This document shows, piece after piece, positions 14,966 through 22,817 of a DNA stretch of 28,250 nt (positions are counted from its first letter, which is position 1; every line of letters begins with the position of its first letter). Source of the DNA: RGIG3077 sp964490175. GTDB taxonomy: Bacteria; Bacillota; Clostridia; Oscillospirales; Ruminococcaceae. The notes under the pieces were generated by a model that was not told the origin of the DNA, made no database searches, and saw only the letters and a program-made list of their open reading frames with translations. The stretch covers positions 1 to 28,250 of the forward strand of contig CAZBAI010000021.1 in NCBI GenBank assembly GCA_964490175.1. The letters are read 5' to 3'. A program made the position numbers and the translations under genes.

Positions 14966-15316
14966 ATGAATACAGACAAAATTTATGCACAGCATATTGC
15001 CAACGAGTATGCGCCGAAGGAAACATCAAAGGTGGTTGCCTTGCGCAAGTTAGATGCACGGGCAAAATTGCCGGCAACGGTTTTTGCATATACTTTCGGA
15101 ATCGCTTCGTCACTGGTTGCCGGCGTCGGAATGTGCCTTTCTATGAAAATCATCGGCAATAGCAACGCAACATTTGTTTTGGGCATAATCATCGGTATTA
15201 TCGGTTTTGTTGCTATGGGAGTCAACTATCCCATATATAAAAAACTGCTGGAAAACGGCAAGAAAAAATACGCCTTTGAGATTGTTCGGCTTGCAAAAGA
15301 AATCAGTGAGGAATGA
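14966..15316 (+). CDS. Small two-helix membrane protein
   Basis: A 116-residue membrane protein with an N-terminal soluble part (about 1-37), two transmembrane segments (about 38-62 and 68-88) joined by a short loop, and a basic C-terminal tail with YPIYKKLLENGKKKYAFEI. Similar clostridial proteins are often labelled dihydropteridine reductase in databases; nothing here supports an enzyme of that kind. The ATG at 14966 is chosen over an in-frame TTG at 14957 because the GGAGG at 14951-14955 would sit too close to the TTG. A TetR-family regulator gene follows after 47 nt and may control this gene. Confidence 0.75.
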   Translation: MNTDKIYAQHIANEYAPKETSKVVALRKLDARAKLPATVFAYTFGIASSLVAGVGMCLSMKIIGNSNATFVLGIIIGIIGFVAMGVNYPIYKKLLENGKKKYAFEIVRLAKEISEE

Positions 15317-15363
15317 AATGCAAATGCTTTGTACGTGCACTATTTTACAGGCGGTAAATTGCA

Positions 15364-15954
15364 GTGAACAAGAATGAAAGCAGGTATTTTAATACAGCCG
15401 AAAAAATGGATAAAGCTTTTTTGTCGCTTCTTGAAAAAAAGGACTTTGCTTATATAACCGTGAAAGAAATTTGCGAAAAAGCACAGGTGAACCGTTCAAC
15501 ATTTTATTTGCATTATGAAACTTTAGGTGATTTGCTTACGGAAAGTGTTGAATACATGAACAAGCGGTTTTATGCATATATGAAAGGGGATAGGGCGGCG
15601 TTTTTGCGCCGTATCGCACATTGCTCGTTAGATGAGCTTTATCTCATAACGCCTCGCTATCTGATACCGTATTTAAATTATGTGAGGGAGAATAAGCGAT
15701 TCATTCTCACGGCGATAAGCAATACAAAAACATTACAGCTTGAAAAAACGTATGACAAGCTTTTCAGAGAGGTCTTTACGCCGATTTTGGAGCGTTATGG
15801 CGTTTCGAGCGAAATCAGGGAATATATGATGTCGTTTTATATAAACGGGCTTATGGCGATTGTTACAAAGTGGCTTGATAACGATTGCGAAGAAACGCCC
15901 GAGTATATTGCTGACATTATGCGCCGATGTGTGAAACGCATTGATTCTTTATGA
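15364..15954 (+). CDS. TetR/AcrR-family transcriptional regulator
   Basis: This 196-residue DNA-binding regulator is of TetR type. The N-terminal helix-turn-helix is clear: ITVKEICEKAQVNRSTFYLHY (about 31-51) preceded by a first helix AFLSLLEKKDF. The rest is the variable helical ligand and dimer domain. The start is a GTG at 15364 with AGGCGG upstream; no ATG lies in frame before codon 15. It follows the small membrane protein gene and may regulate it or the nearby nitroreductase. The ligand is unknown. Confidence 0.9.
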   Translation: MNKNESRYFNTAEKMDKAFLSLLEKKDFAYITVKEICEKAQVNRSTFYLHYETLGDLLTESVEYMNKRFYAYMKGDRAAFLRRIAHCSLDELYLITPRYLIPYLNYVRENKRFILTAISNTKTLQLEKTYDKLFREVFTPILERYGVSSEIREYMMSFYINGLMAIVTKWLDNDCEETPEYIADIMRRCVKRIDSL

Positions 15955-15986
15955 TAATGTTGCAAATTTCTTATTGAAAAAAATTA

Positions 15987-16021
15987 CCGCAAGGTTTGCC
16001 GGAATATCAGCAGCCTTGCGG
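15987..16021. terminator. Bidirectional terminator between converging genes
   Basis: An 8-bp perfect stem CCGCAAGG/CCTTGCGG (15987-15994 with 16014-16021) has an AT-rich tail on both sides: ATTTTTTAT on the plus strand and TAATTTTTTT on the minus strand. It serves the TetR gene from the left and the nitroreductase gene from the right. Confidence 0.8.
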
Positions 16022-16037
16022 ATTTTTTATGTATTTT

Positions 16038-16703
16038 TTATGCCCATTTGAAGTTTTCTTTGCCTGCGCCAAGCTCAAAGTGATATTTTACAATGCCCAA
16101 ATCAACCTTTGAATAAAAGGCGGTTTTAGCTTTTGCGCAAACCTGTTCACCGTTGTTTGTCAGCATGAATTTTTGCTGATTCATAGCTGTCGGCGCAAGC
16201 ATTGCCGCTTTTACGCCACGTTTGAACCATTCCGGCGAGTTTTGCGAAATATTGCTGATTTGCTCCGGCGATTTTGATTTGTGCGCAACTCCTTGCGTTT
16301 CGCCGTAGCCGACAGCGATTACTACTGTCAATTTTTCGCCGTCATTAACGCAAAATGCACCTTTGATTTTTTTATATGTCAGCGCAACCCAGCAGGTGTT
16401 AAGCCCCAATTGCTGTGCCTTGAGTACAAGCCTTTCGCCGTAATAGCCGCATTTTTCGTCAAGGTCGCTGCTTTTTTTGCCGACAAGCACAATGTAGTTT
16501 TTCACTCCGTTAAATTTGCCGTAGTGTGCCATAAATCCGTCGAATGCGCACGGTTCGTTCGTTACAAGCTGAATGTGTAAATCGCCTTGCTTATTGCAAT
16601 CGTCAATTTCGGCTTGCAATTGTGAAAGTGTGTTTTCGTCAATCGGCTTTTGTGTATATCGGCGTACGCTGTGCCGTTGCTCCATCGCATTGATAAGCTC
16701 CAT
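16038..16703 (-). CDS. Nitroreductase-family flavoprotein (TM1586-like)
   Basis: A 221-residue cytoplasmic FMN-dependent oxidoreductase-like protein. The N-terminus has the nitroreductase signature AMEQRHSVRRYTQKPID (6-22). The middle has a helix GYYGERLVLKAQQLGLNTCWV, which matches the second half-site typical of the family, and later PTAMNQQKFML. The overall layout fits the TM1586 nitroreductase subgroup, a fused version of the usual dimer. The natural electron acceptor is unknown. The ATG at 16703 follows AGAGGTAA; an upstream extension of 23 residues would run into the ArsR gene and is rejected. It is 16 nt downstream of an ArsR-type regulator, so the two form an operon. Confidence 0.83.
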   Translation of the reverse strand: MELINAMEQRHSVRRYTQKPIDENTLSQLQAEIDDCNKQGDLHIQLVTNEPCAFDGFMAHYGKFNGVKNYIVLVGKKSSDLDEKCGYYGERLVLKAQQLGLNTCWVALTYKKIKGAFCVNDGEKLTVVIAVGYGETQGVAHKSKSPEQISNISQNSPEWFKRGVKAAMLAPTAMNQQKFMLTNNGEQVCAKAKTAFYSKVDLGIVKYHFELGAGKENFKWA

Positions 16704-16719
16704 AAAAATTACCTCTGTT

Positions 16720-17070
16720 TTAATTGTCCTCTCCGCTTCTGTCGGGAAGCCGCTGCATAATTTCCTTTGCATGAGTCAGCGTTTGCAAAAGATTTTCCAT
16801 TGCCTGCGTATCCGAGCTGAAGAAATAGTAATTCTTCGTGCCCTCACGCCGCATATCGATTATGCCGGCATTTTTGAGAATCTGCAAATGGTGCGATACT
16901 GCCGGACGTGAAAGATTCGTCTTTTCGGTGATTGCGCCGACACGCACCCCTTTGCATTCGCCCATTTGCATCATTTCAATAATCAAATGCAGTCTGTTTT
17001 CGTCACCCAAAGCAATCAGCGCTGTGCGGCAAGACTTAAATTGCTCGGCAAGCTGCTTTAGCTCATTCAA
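16720..17070 (-). CDS. ArsR-family winged-helix regulator
   Basis: A 116-residue repressor-type regulator. The winged helix is visible as VGAITEKTNLSRPAVSHHLQ (44-63) followed by ILKNAGIIDMRREGTKNYY, the recognition helix and wing. The metal-binding ELCVCDL motif of the metal sensors is missing (ECKGVRVGAI instead), so this is not a standard arsenic or cadmium sensor. The start is TTG at 17070: a stop codon lies two codons upstream, no in-frame ATG exists and AAAGGTG precedes it. A long palindrome with operator features lies just upstream (17106-17137). The downstream nitroreductase is the likely target, suggesting response to redox or a small electrophile (inference). Confidence 0.87.
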   Translation of the reverse strand: MNELKQLAEQFKSCRTALIALGDENRLHLIIEMMQMGECKGVRVGAITEKTNLSRPAVSHHLQILKNAGIIDMRREGTKNYYFFSSDTQAMENLLQTLTHAKEIMQRLPDRSGEDN

Positions 17071-17105
17071 ATATCGTCACACCTTTCGTTTAATTGTTTA
17101 AACCT

Positions 17106-17137
17106 ATTATGCCATAACCGTAGGGTTATGGTATAAT
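17106..17137. promoter_or_regulatory. Operator-like palindrome upstream of the ArsR/nitroreductase operon
   Basis: ATTAT, one mismatch, then CCATAACC form the left arm; after a GTAG spacer GGTTATGG, one mismatch and ATAAT form the right arm: 13 of 14 pairs. The outer arms look like -10 boxes on both strands, so a bound dimer would block transcription. Size and symmetry fit an ArsR-family dimer site. It is 36 nt upstream of the regulator's start codon. Confidence 0.65.
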
Positions 17138-17197
17138 CAGCCGATTTGCACGAGCAAATTTGTAATTTGCGTATGTGCAAGGCAATAAAGATAAATG

Positions 17198-17224
17198 TAT
17201 AATAAACGCTTTGCGTTTATTATA
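17198..17224. terminator. Hairpin downstream of the EamA transporter gene
   Basis: A 12-bp perfect inverted repeat (17198-17209 with 17213-17224) has a 3-nt loop. It lies 90 nt beyond the end of the minus-strand transporter gene. The following tail is only moderately T-rich on either strand, so a terminator role is likely but weak. Confidence 0.45.
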
Positions 17225-17313
17225 GCATAGTTTTTGCTTAAATGTTCAATGGTAAAGAAAATCAAGACGAATATATATCAACAAATTTCAAAATCAATAT
17301 TTATAATCCGTAT

Positions 17314-18180
17314 TTATGCCCATATTGTGATGACAAGCGTGCCGACAATCATCATGCATAAGCCGATAAATGCTGTTTTTGAGAGCTTTTCTTTAAATAC
17401 AAGACGTGAAAAAATCACAGTCGGCACAATACTCATTTTATCAATCGGCACAACGGCGCTGACAATGCCGTTTTGAATGGCGTAATAATAGCAAAGCCAC
17501 GAAGCGCCGGTTGCCATTCCCGAAAGAAAAATAAAACCGAGCTCTGATTTGTCAATATCTTTGATTTTGCAAAGTTTGCCCTTAAAAGCGACAATACTCC
17601 ACGCCATTATCAGCACGACAAAGGTGCGAACGGCAACGCTGAGATTTGATTCGACATTTGAAATGCCGATTTTTGCGAGAATCGAAGTGAGAGCTGCAAA
17701 TACGGCGGACATAACGGCGTAAGGCAGCCACGCCGAGTTGTTTGAAGTGCTTTCGCTGTGCTTTTTTAAGGACATTAAAACCACGCCCAAGCCGAAAATT
17801 GCCGTGCCTGCAAGCTTTATCCATAGGTGATTTGTTTCACCGAAGCATATTATCGCAAGCAAAATGCCGATAATCGAGCTTGATTTGTCAATCGGCACGA
17901 CCTTGTTGATATCGCCTATTGAAAGAGCTTTAAAATAACATATCCACGATATGCCTGTCGCAAGACCGGATAAAATCAAAAATATAAGCGATTTTTTATC
18001 GATTGCTGATATTTCGGAAAGCGAACCGACAATATTCGCCATAATTAAGGAAAATATGAACACCACAACGGTTCGCAGTGCCGTGGCAAGGTCAGAGTCG
18101 GTTTTTTTAATGCCGCATTTTGCGAATATTGACGTGATTGCGGCAAACACGGCAGAAAAAATCGCCGTTGTCAACCACAT
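17314..18180 (-). CDS. EamA-family (DMT superfamily) membrane transporter
   Basis: A 288-residue inner-membrane carrier of the drug/metabolite transporter superfamily with two EamA units and about ten membrane segments. The halves are strikingly alike: SAVFAAITSIFAKCGI near the start recurs as SAVFAALTSILAKIGI near 158, and LSGLATGISWICYFKA recurs as LSGMATGASWLCYYYA, each followed by a VVPIDK motif. The substrate cannot be told from sequence. The ATG at 18180 follows AGAGGTG. It stands between the ArsR/nitroreductase operon and the GH44 gene and has no clear link to either. Confidence 0.9.
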   Translation of the reverse strand: MWLTTAIFSAVFAAITSIFAKCGIKKTDSDLATALRTVVVFIFSLIMANIVGSLSEISAIDKKSLIFLILSGLATGISWICYFKALSIGDINKVVPIDKSSSIIGILLAIICFGETNHLWIKLAGTAIFGLGVVLMSLKKHSESTSNNSAWLPYAVMSAVFAALTSILAKIGISNVESNLSVAVRTFVVLIMAWSIVAFKGKLCKIKDIDKSELGFIFLSGMATGASWLCYYYAIQNGIVSAVVPIDKMSIVPTVIFSRLVFKEKLSKTAFIGLCMMIVGTLVITIWA

Positions 18181-18210
18181 TGGCTTTACACCTCTTTAAA
18201 TATTGAATTT

Positions 18211-18249
18211 GCCTCGCCGCACGTTAAAAAGCGATAGCGTGCGACGAAG
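18211..18249 (-). terminator. Weak hairpin after the GH44 gene
   Basis: On the minus strand TCGTCGCACG and CGTGCGGCGA can pair over about ten positions with one G-T pair, closing a loop of about 14 nt rich in T. It lies right after the GH44 stop codon. There is no T-run after the stem, so this is only a possible end of the arabinose operon transcript. Confidence 0.3.
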
Positions 18250-18257
18250 CATTGCAT

Positions 18258-20483
18258 TTAAAATATTTCGCTGTTGATAATGACTTTTTCCAATCCGACG
18301 GCGCTTTTGTCAAGTTGAACCGTATTGCCCGACGAATCGTAAGATACATAATTAAAGATTATCATTTCAAGGCTTACGCAGTTTTCCGGCACGGTAAAGG
18401 TGACATATGCGTGACCGTTTTCGTCAAATTTATGCATACCGAGTTTGGTGTTGTCATTGTTGAGCCAAATGCCGGCAGAGCCTGTATCGGGATTTATCGC
18501 AACGTTATCCCAATATCCGTAGGCAAGATTCAGTCCGTTGCCGCTTTCGCCTGTAAATACGCAGGTGATTGTTTTGCCGCTCATACCGTTTTTAATGCGC
18601 CACTGTCCGGTTTTTGTCGCCCAAAATGCCGCAAGCTGTTCTGTTTTGTCAGGTGAGTTCCACTGCGCAATTTTGCGCTTTAGGGCAACTAAATCGGCAG
18701 TGTTTATTTTATTGTCGGAAATTATGTCGGATTCATCGCAAAACGCCGTGTTTTCACCCGTGGCGTGCAAATATTCCTTCAAGGCTTTGATATCGGAATT
18801 ATCAACCGTTTTGTCGATGTTGACATCGCCGAGCATGACATAATTGTCGCAATTAACCTCAATCTGCACAACAGACAATGCGGGAATATCTATTGTAAAG
18901 CCGTTGTCTTGAATGTCGTTTACCGTTTGCAAAAGCTTTATTTCGTTAGAATCGCCCGTAATGCCGTATACCTTTGCACTTGTATATACAGTGCTTGAAT
19001 CGATTGAAACAGCGGTGATTTGCGATTGCGTAAGGTCTTTATTTGTCAGCACGATATTGACTTTCGATTCATCACTGCCGTTTATTGAAGCGTATGACGT
19101 TGACCTTACCGAATCGCTTGTTGATGACGGCACAAGCGTATCGCCGAAGCTTGCATCGTTTCCGTCATAGTCGGTGTAAAGGTCAATTGCCGCAAGCTGA
19201 TATTCAAAGCTTGAATTTATTGCCCAAAGATTTGCGCAGTAAACGTTGTTTTGGGCGAATATTCCGAGTGCGTCCGCTTGTGCAATAGCGCCGGATATGT
19301 GGTTTCCGCCGCCGAAATTATATTCGGTAAGGGCAATTTTCGTCCCCGGATAGTATGTGTCGATTGATTTTTGAATATTCGGCAAAATCGGCAGATATTC
19401 CTGCTCGTAATCGCCTATCCAGCTTGATTCGATATATTCGCCGTCAAAAAGCGTACGCGTTGACTGCAATCTGGCTTCAATGCAATCGGTGTGTGAATAA
19501 TCTTCACATTCGGTCACCCTGCACTGTCCCTTTGCTTCGGAGTAGTAGTGAACGTCTAGAACATCAACAAGGCGTTTGCCGCAGCTTTGCTCGGCTTTTT
19601 TCATTTCGTCAAGATAATATGATATAAACCAGTCGTAATCGGCGCAGTGGGCGCTCCAATCCGAAGCGTTGCTGAAAGTAGTGTAGGCATTTACTCCGAA
19701 TAATGCCGGACCGAAAACCTCGGCATTTTCGTCAACCGATTTTATCGCAAGGGCAAAATCAACGGTTTTGGTTATAATTTCCTCACAGGTAACGGAGTTT
19801 GGGTGCATTCTCGAATGAGTGCCGCTCCACAGGCTCGGCTCATTGTCAAGGCTGTATGCCTGATAACCTGTTGCGGTAGTTGAATCGCCGAGAGTTTGAA
19901 CAAGGTAATTTACATACTCGTCCATATATACGTATCCGTCGGTTTTGTCGGGTTCAAGCGACAAAGCAGAGCCTTTTGAAGCCTTTACTTCAACCCAGCG
20001 TGATGACGGCGCTTTTTCACTCTCCGAAACCTCTCCGCTGTCATCTGCCGCAACATAACCCGCCATTTGAATCGTTGTGATTTTATAGGGCACACCTTTT
20101 TCGTTGGCTTCGTTGGCAAATCCAATTGCCGGCGCTCCGGGGGTGTTAAGCAGCGAGGCGTTGAAATTTATGAGATATCTGTCCGAATTATGATTCCAAT
20201 CTCTGCCGGCGTTGGAAAAATTGGTTTCCCAGTTATAGCCGGAAAAGCGGTTTCCTCCTTGGCGTGCCGAGCCGGCGGTGGCGTCATAAAGATATTCGTC
20301 GCTTGCAAATTGGCTGTTTACGCCGTAAATATATGGGCTGATTGACTTTCGTGAGCCGTTTAAATCAACAAAAACGCTGACGTCGCAGTTGTCGGCAAAA
20401 CTGTTTGCCGAACCGATTTCGCCGAATATGGGCATTGTAAGTGCAAGTGCCGTGCAAAGTGCGCAAATGCTTGCTTTTTTCAT
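18258..20483 (-). CDS. Secreted GH44 glucanase with internal dockerin and C-terminal module
   Basis: This 741-residue exported glycoside hydrolase of family 44 acts on xyloglucan or beta-1,4-glucan. A signal peptide (about 1-30) precedes the catalytic region (about 35-545). It carries the family signature RQGGNRFSGYNWE (74-86), the acid/base Glu215 in DNEPSLW and the nucleophile Glu387 in LTEYNFGGG; their 172-residue spacing fits the family. A type I dockerin (551-605) follows, with loops DVNIDKTVDNSD and DIISDNKINTAD; the second has Ile where a metal ligand (Asn/Asp) is usual. A C-terminal beta-rich module (618-741) with aromatic residues may bind carbohydrate. The ATG at 20483 follows GGAGG. 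It is 56 nt behind araD and probably part of the same operon. Confidence 0.92.
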   Translation of the reverse strand: MKKASICALCTALALTMPIFGEIGSANSFADNCDVSVFVDLNGSRKSISPYIYGVNSQFASDEYLYDATAGSARQGGNRFSGYNWETNFSNAGRDWNHNSDRYLINFNASLLNTPGAPAIGFANEANEKGVPYKITTIQMAGYVAADDSGEVSESEKAPSSRWVEVKASKGSALSLEPDKTDGYVYMDEYVNYLVQTLGDSTTATGYQAYSLDNEPSLWSGTHSRMHPNSVTCEEIITKTVDFALAIKSVDENAEVFGPALFGVNAYTTFSNASDWSAHCADYDWFISYYLDEMKKAEQSCGKRLVDVLDVHYYSEAKGQCRVTECEDYSHTDCIEARLQSTRTLFDGEYIESSWIGDYEQEYLPILPNIQKSIDTYYPGTKIALTEYNFGGGNHISGAIAQADALGIFAQNNVYCANLWAINSSFEYQLAAIDLYTDYDGNDASFGDTLVPSSTSDSVRSTSYASINGSDESKVNIVLTNKDLTQSQITAVSIDSSTVYTSAKVYGITGDSNEIKLLQTVNDIQDNGFTIDIPALSVVQIEVNCDNYVMLGDVNIDKTVDNSDIKALKEYLHATGENTAFCDESDIISDNKINTADLVALKRKIAQWNSPDKTEQLAAFWATKTGQWRIKNGMSGKTITCVFTGESGNGLNLAYGYWDNVAINPDTGSAGIWLNNDNTKLGMHKFDENGHAYVTFTVPENCVSLEMIIFNYVSYDSSGNTVQLDKSAVGLEKVIINSEIF

Positions 20484-20539
20484 AAAAAATCCTCCAATCT
20501 CAAAAAACATCAAAATATCAATGTAAATGCGCAGGCAGT

Positions 20540-21238
20540 TTAATTTCGGCGTTGACCGTAATAGGCGTTTTCGCCGTGCTTTCTGTAATAATGCTTATCA
20601 AGAAGCTCTTCGGAAATAGGATTGCCAAAACTGTTGAGCTGCAAAGCGTGATAGTTCATAAAAGCAATTTCTTCGAGAACAACGGCGTTGTGCACTGCGA
20701 TTGAAGCGTTTTCGCCCCACACAAAAGGGCCGTGGTTTTTTACCAAAACAGCCGGAACGCTCGCAGGGTCAATGTCTTTAAACTCCTCAACTATAACATT
20801 GCCCGTTTCGGCTTCGTAATCGCCGTTGATTTCTTTTTTTGTCAGCGCACGTGTGCAGGGAATTGTGCCGTGAAAGTAATCGGCATGAGTTGTGCCCATC
20901 GGTGCAAGCGAAAATCCCGCCTGCGCAAACGAGGTTGCCCAGCGGCTGTGCGTATGCACAATACCGCCGATTTGTTCAAATTCTCTGTAAAGTACAAGAT
21001 GCGTTGGCGTATCGCTCGAAGGATTTTTAGTGCCTTCAACCACCTTGCCGCTTTTTACATTCACAACGACCATATCATCGGGCGTCATTTCGTCATATTC
21101 AACACCCGACGGTTTTATAACCATCAAGCCGCTTTCTCGGTCAATTGCCGAAACATTGCCCCATGTAAACGTCACAAGCGAATATTTCGGCAAAAGCAAA
21201 TTTGCCTTGAAAACCTGCATTTTTAAATCATCAAGCAT
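20540..21238 (-). CDS. araD: L-ribulose-5-phosphate 4-epimerase
   Basis: AraD converts L-ribulose 5-phosphate to D-xylulose 5-phosphate, the last step of the arabinose route into the pentose phosphate pathway. The length, 232 residues, matches the class II aldolase/AraD family. The metal site shows the HTH pair in GGIVHTHSRWATSF and the third His in VLVKNHGPFVWG. TWGNVSAIDRES is the phosphate-loop region, and the C-terminus HGENAYYGQ contains the family's conserved tyrosine. The ATG lies 3 nt after the kinase stop codon, with its GGAGG inside the end of the kinase gene, so translation is likely coupled. Confidence 0.95.
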   Translation of the reverse strand: MLDDLKMQVFKANLLLPKYSLVTFTWGNVSAIDRESGLMVIKPSGVEYDEMTPDDMVVVNVKSGKVVEGTKNPSSDTPTHLVLYREFEQIGGIVHTHSRWATSFAQAGFSLAPMGTTHADYFHGTIPCTRALTKKEINGDYEAETGNVIVEEFKDIDPASVPAVLVKNHGPFVWGENASIAVHNAVVLEEIAFMNYHALQLNSFGNPISEELLDKHYYRKHGENAYYGQRRN

Positions 21239-21241
21239 AGT

Positions 21242-22813
21242 TTATACCTCCGATAATACTTTATGTGCCTTAATGCCGACCTTATATCGGCGCATAAACT
21301 CGCAAAAGCCGCTTGCGCCGTTTGGCTGCGGCATTGCGGTAACGGTTTTTGCATTGCAAAATACGGCATTGTCAAGCCAATCGTCAAGTAAAAGACCGTT
21401 TCCGATTTGCATATACGCCGCAAGCAACGCCATTCCGTAAGCGCCGCCCTCGCCGCTGTTTTCGGTAATGCAAACCGGCGTGCTGAGCGCATTTGCAAGA
21501 AACTGCTGTGCAACGCCCTTTACCTTAAAAAGTCCGCCGTGTGCAAAAAAAGCCGTGGCGTTTACATTTTCGCTGTCAAAGAGAATATCCATTCCGTATT
21601 TTAATGCCGCAATTGATGAATAAAGCTGTGCTTTGATAAAGTTTGCAAGTGTAAAATTACTGTTTTGCGTGCGAAAATACATCGGTTTTCCGCTTTCAAC
21701 GCCAACGGTCGGTTCGCTTGAAATATAGTTATAGGCGATTATGCCGCCGCAGTCGTCATCACCGCAAAGTGCGTTTTCATAAAGCATTCGATACAAATCC
21801 GATTTATCAATGTGCTGTCCCGATAAATCCGCAAATTCGGCAAAAACATTGACCCAGTTGTCAAGTTCGCCGCAGCAGTTGTTGCAGTGCACCATTGCCA
21901 CGGGTTTGCCTTGCGGCGTGGTGACAATGTCGATTTCACGGTGAGTGCCTTTCGGTTCGTTTTCAAGCACAAGCATTGCAAAAACCGAAGTGCCTGCGGA
22001 AATGTTTCCCGTGCCGGGGCGCACCGAGTTTGTTGCCACCATGCCGGTAGCCGCATCACCCTCGGGCGGGCAAATCGGAATATCGGCGCAAAGAGAGCCG
22101 CTTGGGTCGAGAAATTTTGCGCCGCTTTCGGTAAGGTGCGCTTTGTTTTCGCCTGCCGTGCAAATGCAGGGCAAAACATCTTCAAGATTTTTATTAAATC
22201 CGTATTTTTGGGAAATATCATCGAATTTTTCAAGCATATGCCTGTCGTATGTGCCGCTTTTTACGGGAAACATTCCGCTTGCTTCGCAAACGCCGACCTC
22301 ATGCCGATTTGTCAGCAAATAATGTATATATCCGGCAAGCGTGCTGATTCGGTTGATTTTGCCGATATGTTCTTCACCGTTGAGCATTGCCTGATAAAGG
22401 TGCGCAATGCTCCAGCGCTGAGGTATGTTAAAGTCAAAAAGCTTTGAAAGCTCATCTGCGGCTTGCTTTGTCGTTGTGTTGCGCCATGTTCTGAAAGGGG
22501 TCAGCAGATTTGAGTCATCATCAAAAGCCATATATCCGTGCATCATTGCGGAAACGCCGATAGCACCGTAAAGCGTCGGGCATACGCCGAATTTTGATAT
22601 AATTGTTTTTTTAAGGTCGGCATAGCAGCTTTGCACTCCTACGTGAATATCGTCAAGAGAATATGTCCAATAGCCGTTTTCAAAACGGTTTTCCCAATTG
22701 TGACTACCGCTTGCAATCACCTTGAAATTCTCGTCGATAACGGTTGCTTTGATTCTCGTCGAGCCAAGCTCAATGCCGAGATATGTTTTTGAAAAATCAA
22801 TATTTTTATTCAT
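21242..22813 (-). CDS. FGGY-family sugar kinase, probable L-ribulokinase
   Basis: A 523-residue ATP-dependent sugar kinase. The N-terminal FGGY domain opens with YLGIELGSTRIKATVIDE (phosphate-1 motif). The second domain carries the adenosine motif FFAHGGLFKVKGVAQQFLANAL and GEGGAYGMALLA. The location between araA and araD points to L-ribulose as substrate. The sequence is shorter than the classical E. coli AraB type and looks like the xylulokinase-like branch used for this step in many clostridia, so no araB symbol is given. The ATG at 22813 is 4 nt after the araA stop. The reading frame extends 64 codons upstream, but inside araA, so that extension is rejected. Confidence 0.87.
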   Translation of the reverse strand: MNKNIDFSKTYLGIELGSTRIKATVIDENFKVIASGSHNWENRFENGYWTYSLDDIHVGVQSCYADLKKTIISKFGVCPTLYGAIGVSAMMHGYMAFDDDSNLLTPFRTWRNTTTKQAADELSKLFDFNIPQRWSIAHLYQAMLNGEEHIGKINRISTLAGYIHYLLTNRHEVGVCEASGMFPVKSGTYDRHMLEKFDDISQKYGFNKNLEDVLPCICTAGENKAHLTESGAKFLDPSGSLCADIPICPPEGDAATGMVATNSVRPGTGNISAGTSVFAMLVLENEPKGTHREIDIVTTPQGKPVAMVHCNNCCGELDNWVNVFAEFADLSGQHIDKSDLYRMLYENALCGDDDCGGIIAYNYISSEPTVGVESGKPMYFRTQNSNFTLANFIKAQLYSSIAALKYGMDILFDSENVNATAFFAHGGLFKVKGVAQQFLANALSTPVCITENSGEGGAYGMALLAAYMQIGNGLLLDDWLDNAVFCNAKTVTAMPQPNGASGFCEFMRRYKVGIKAHKVLSEV

Positions 22814-22817
22814 AGCT

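Noticed and set aside
14966..15316. Naming the small membrane protein dihydropteridine reductase
   Set aside because: That label occurs in databases for similar proteins, but two membrane helices and no cofactor site give no support.
17234..17476. 80-codon open frame on the plus strand
   Set aside because: Runs into the 3' end of the EamA gene on the other strand, with no ribosome site; its hydrophobic content mirrors the transporter.
21739..22233. 164-codon open frame on the minus strand inside the sugar kinase
   Set aside because: Same strand, different frame, inside a kinase with intact domains; no start signal.
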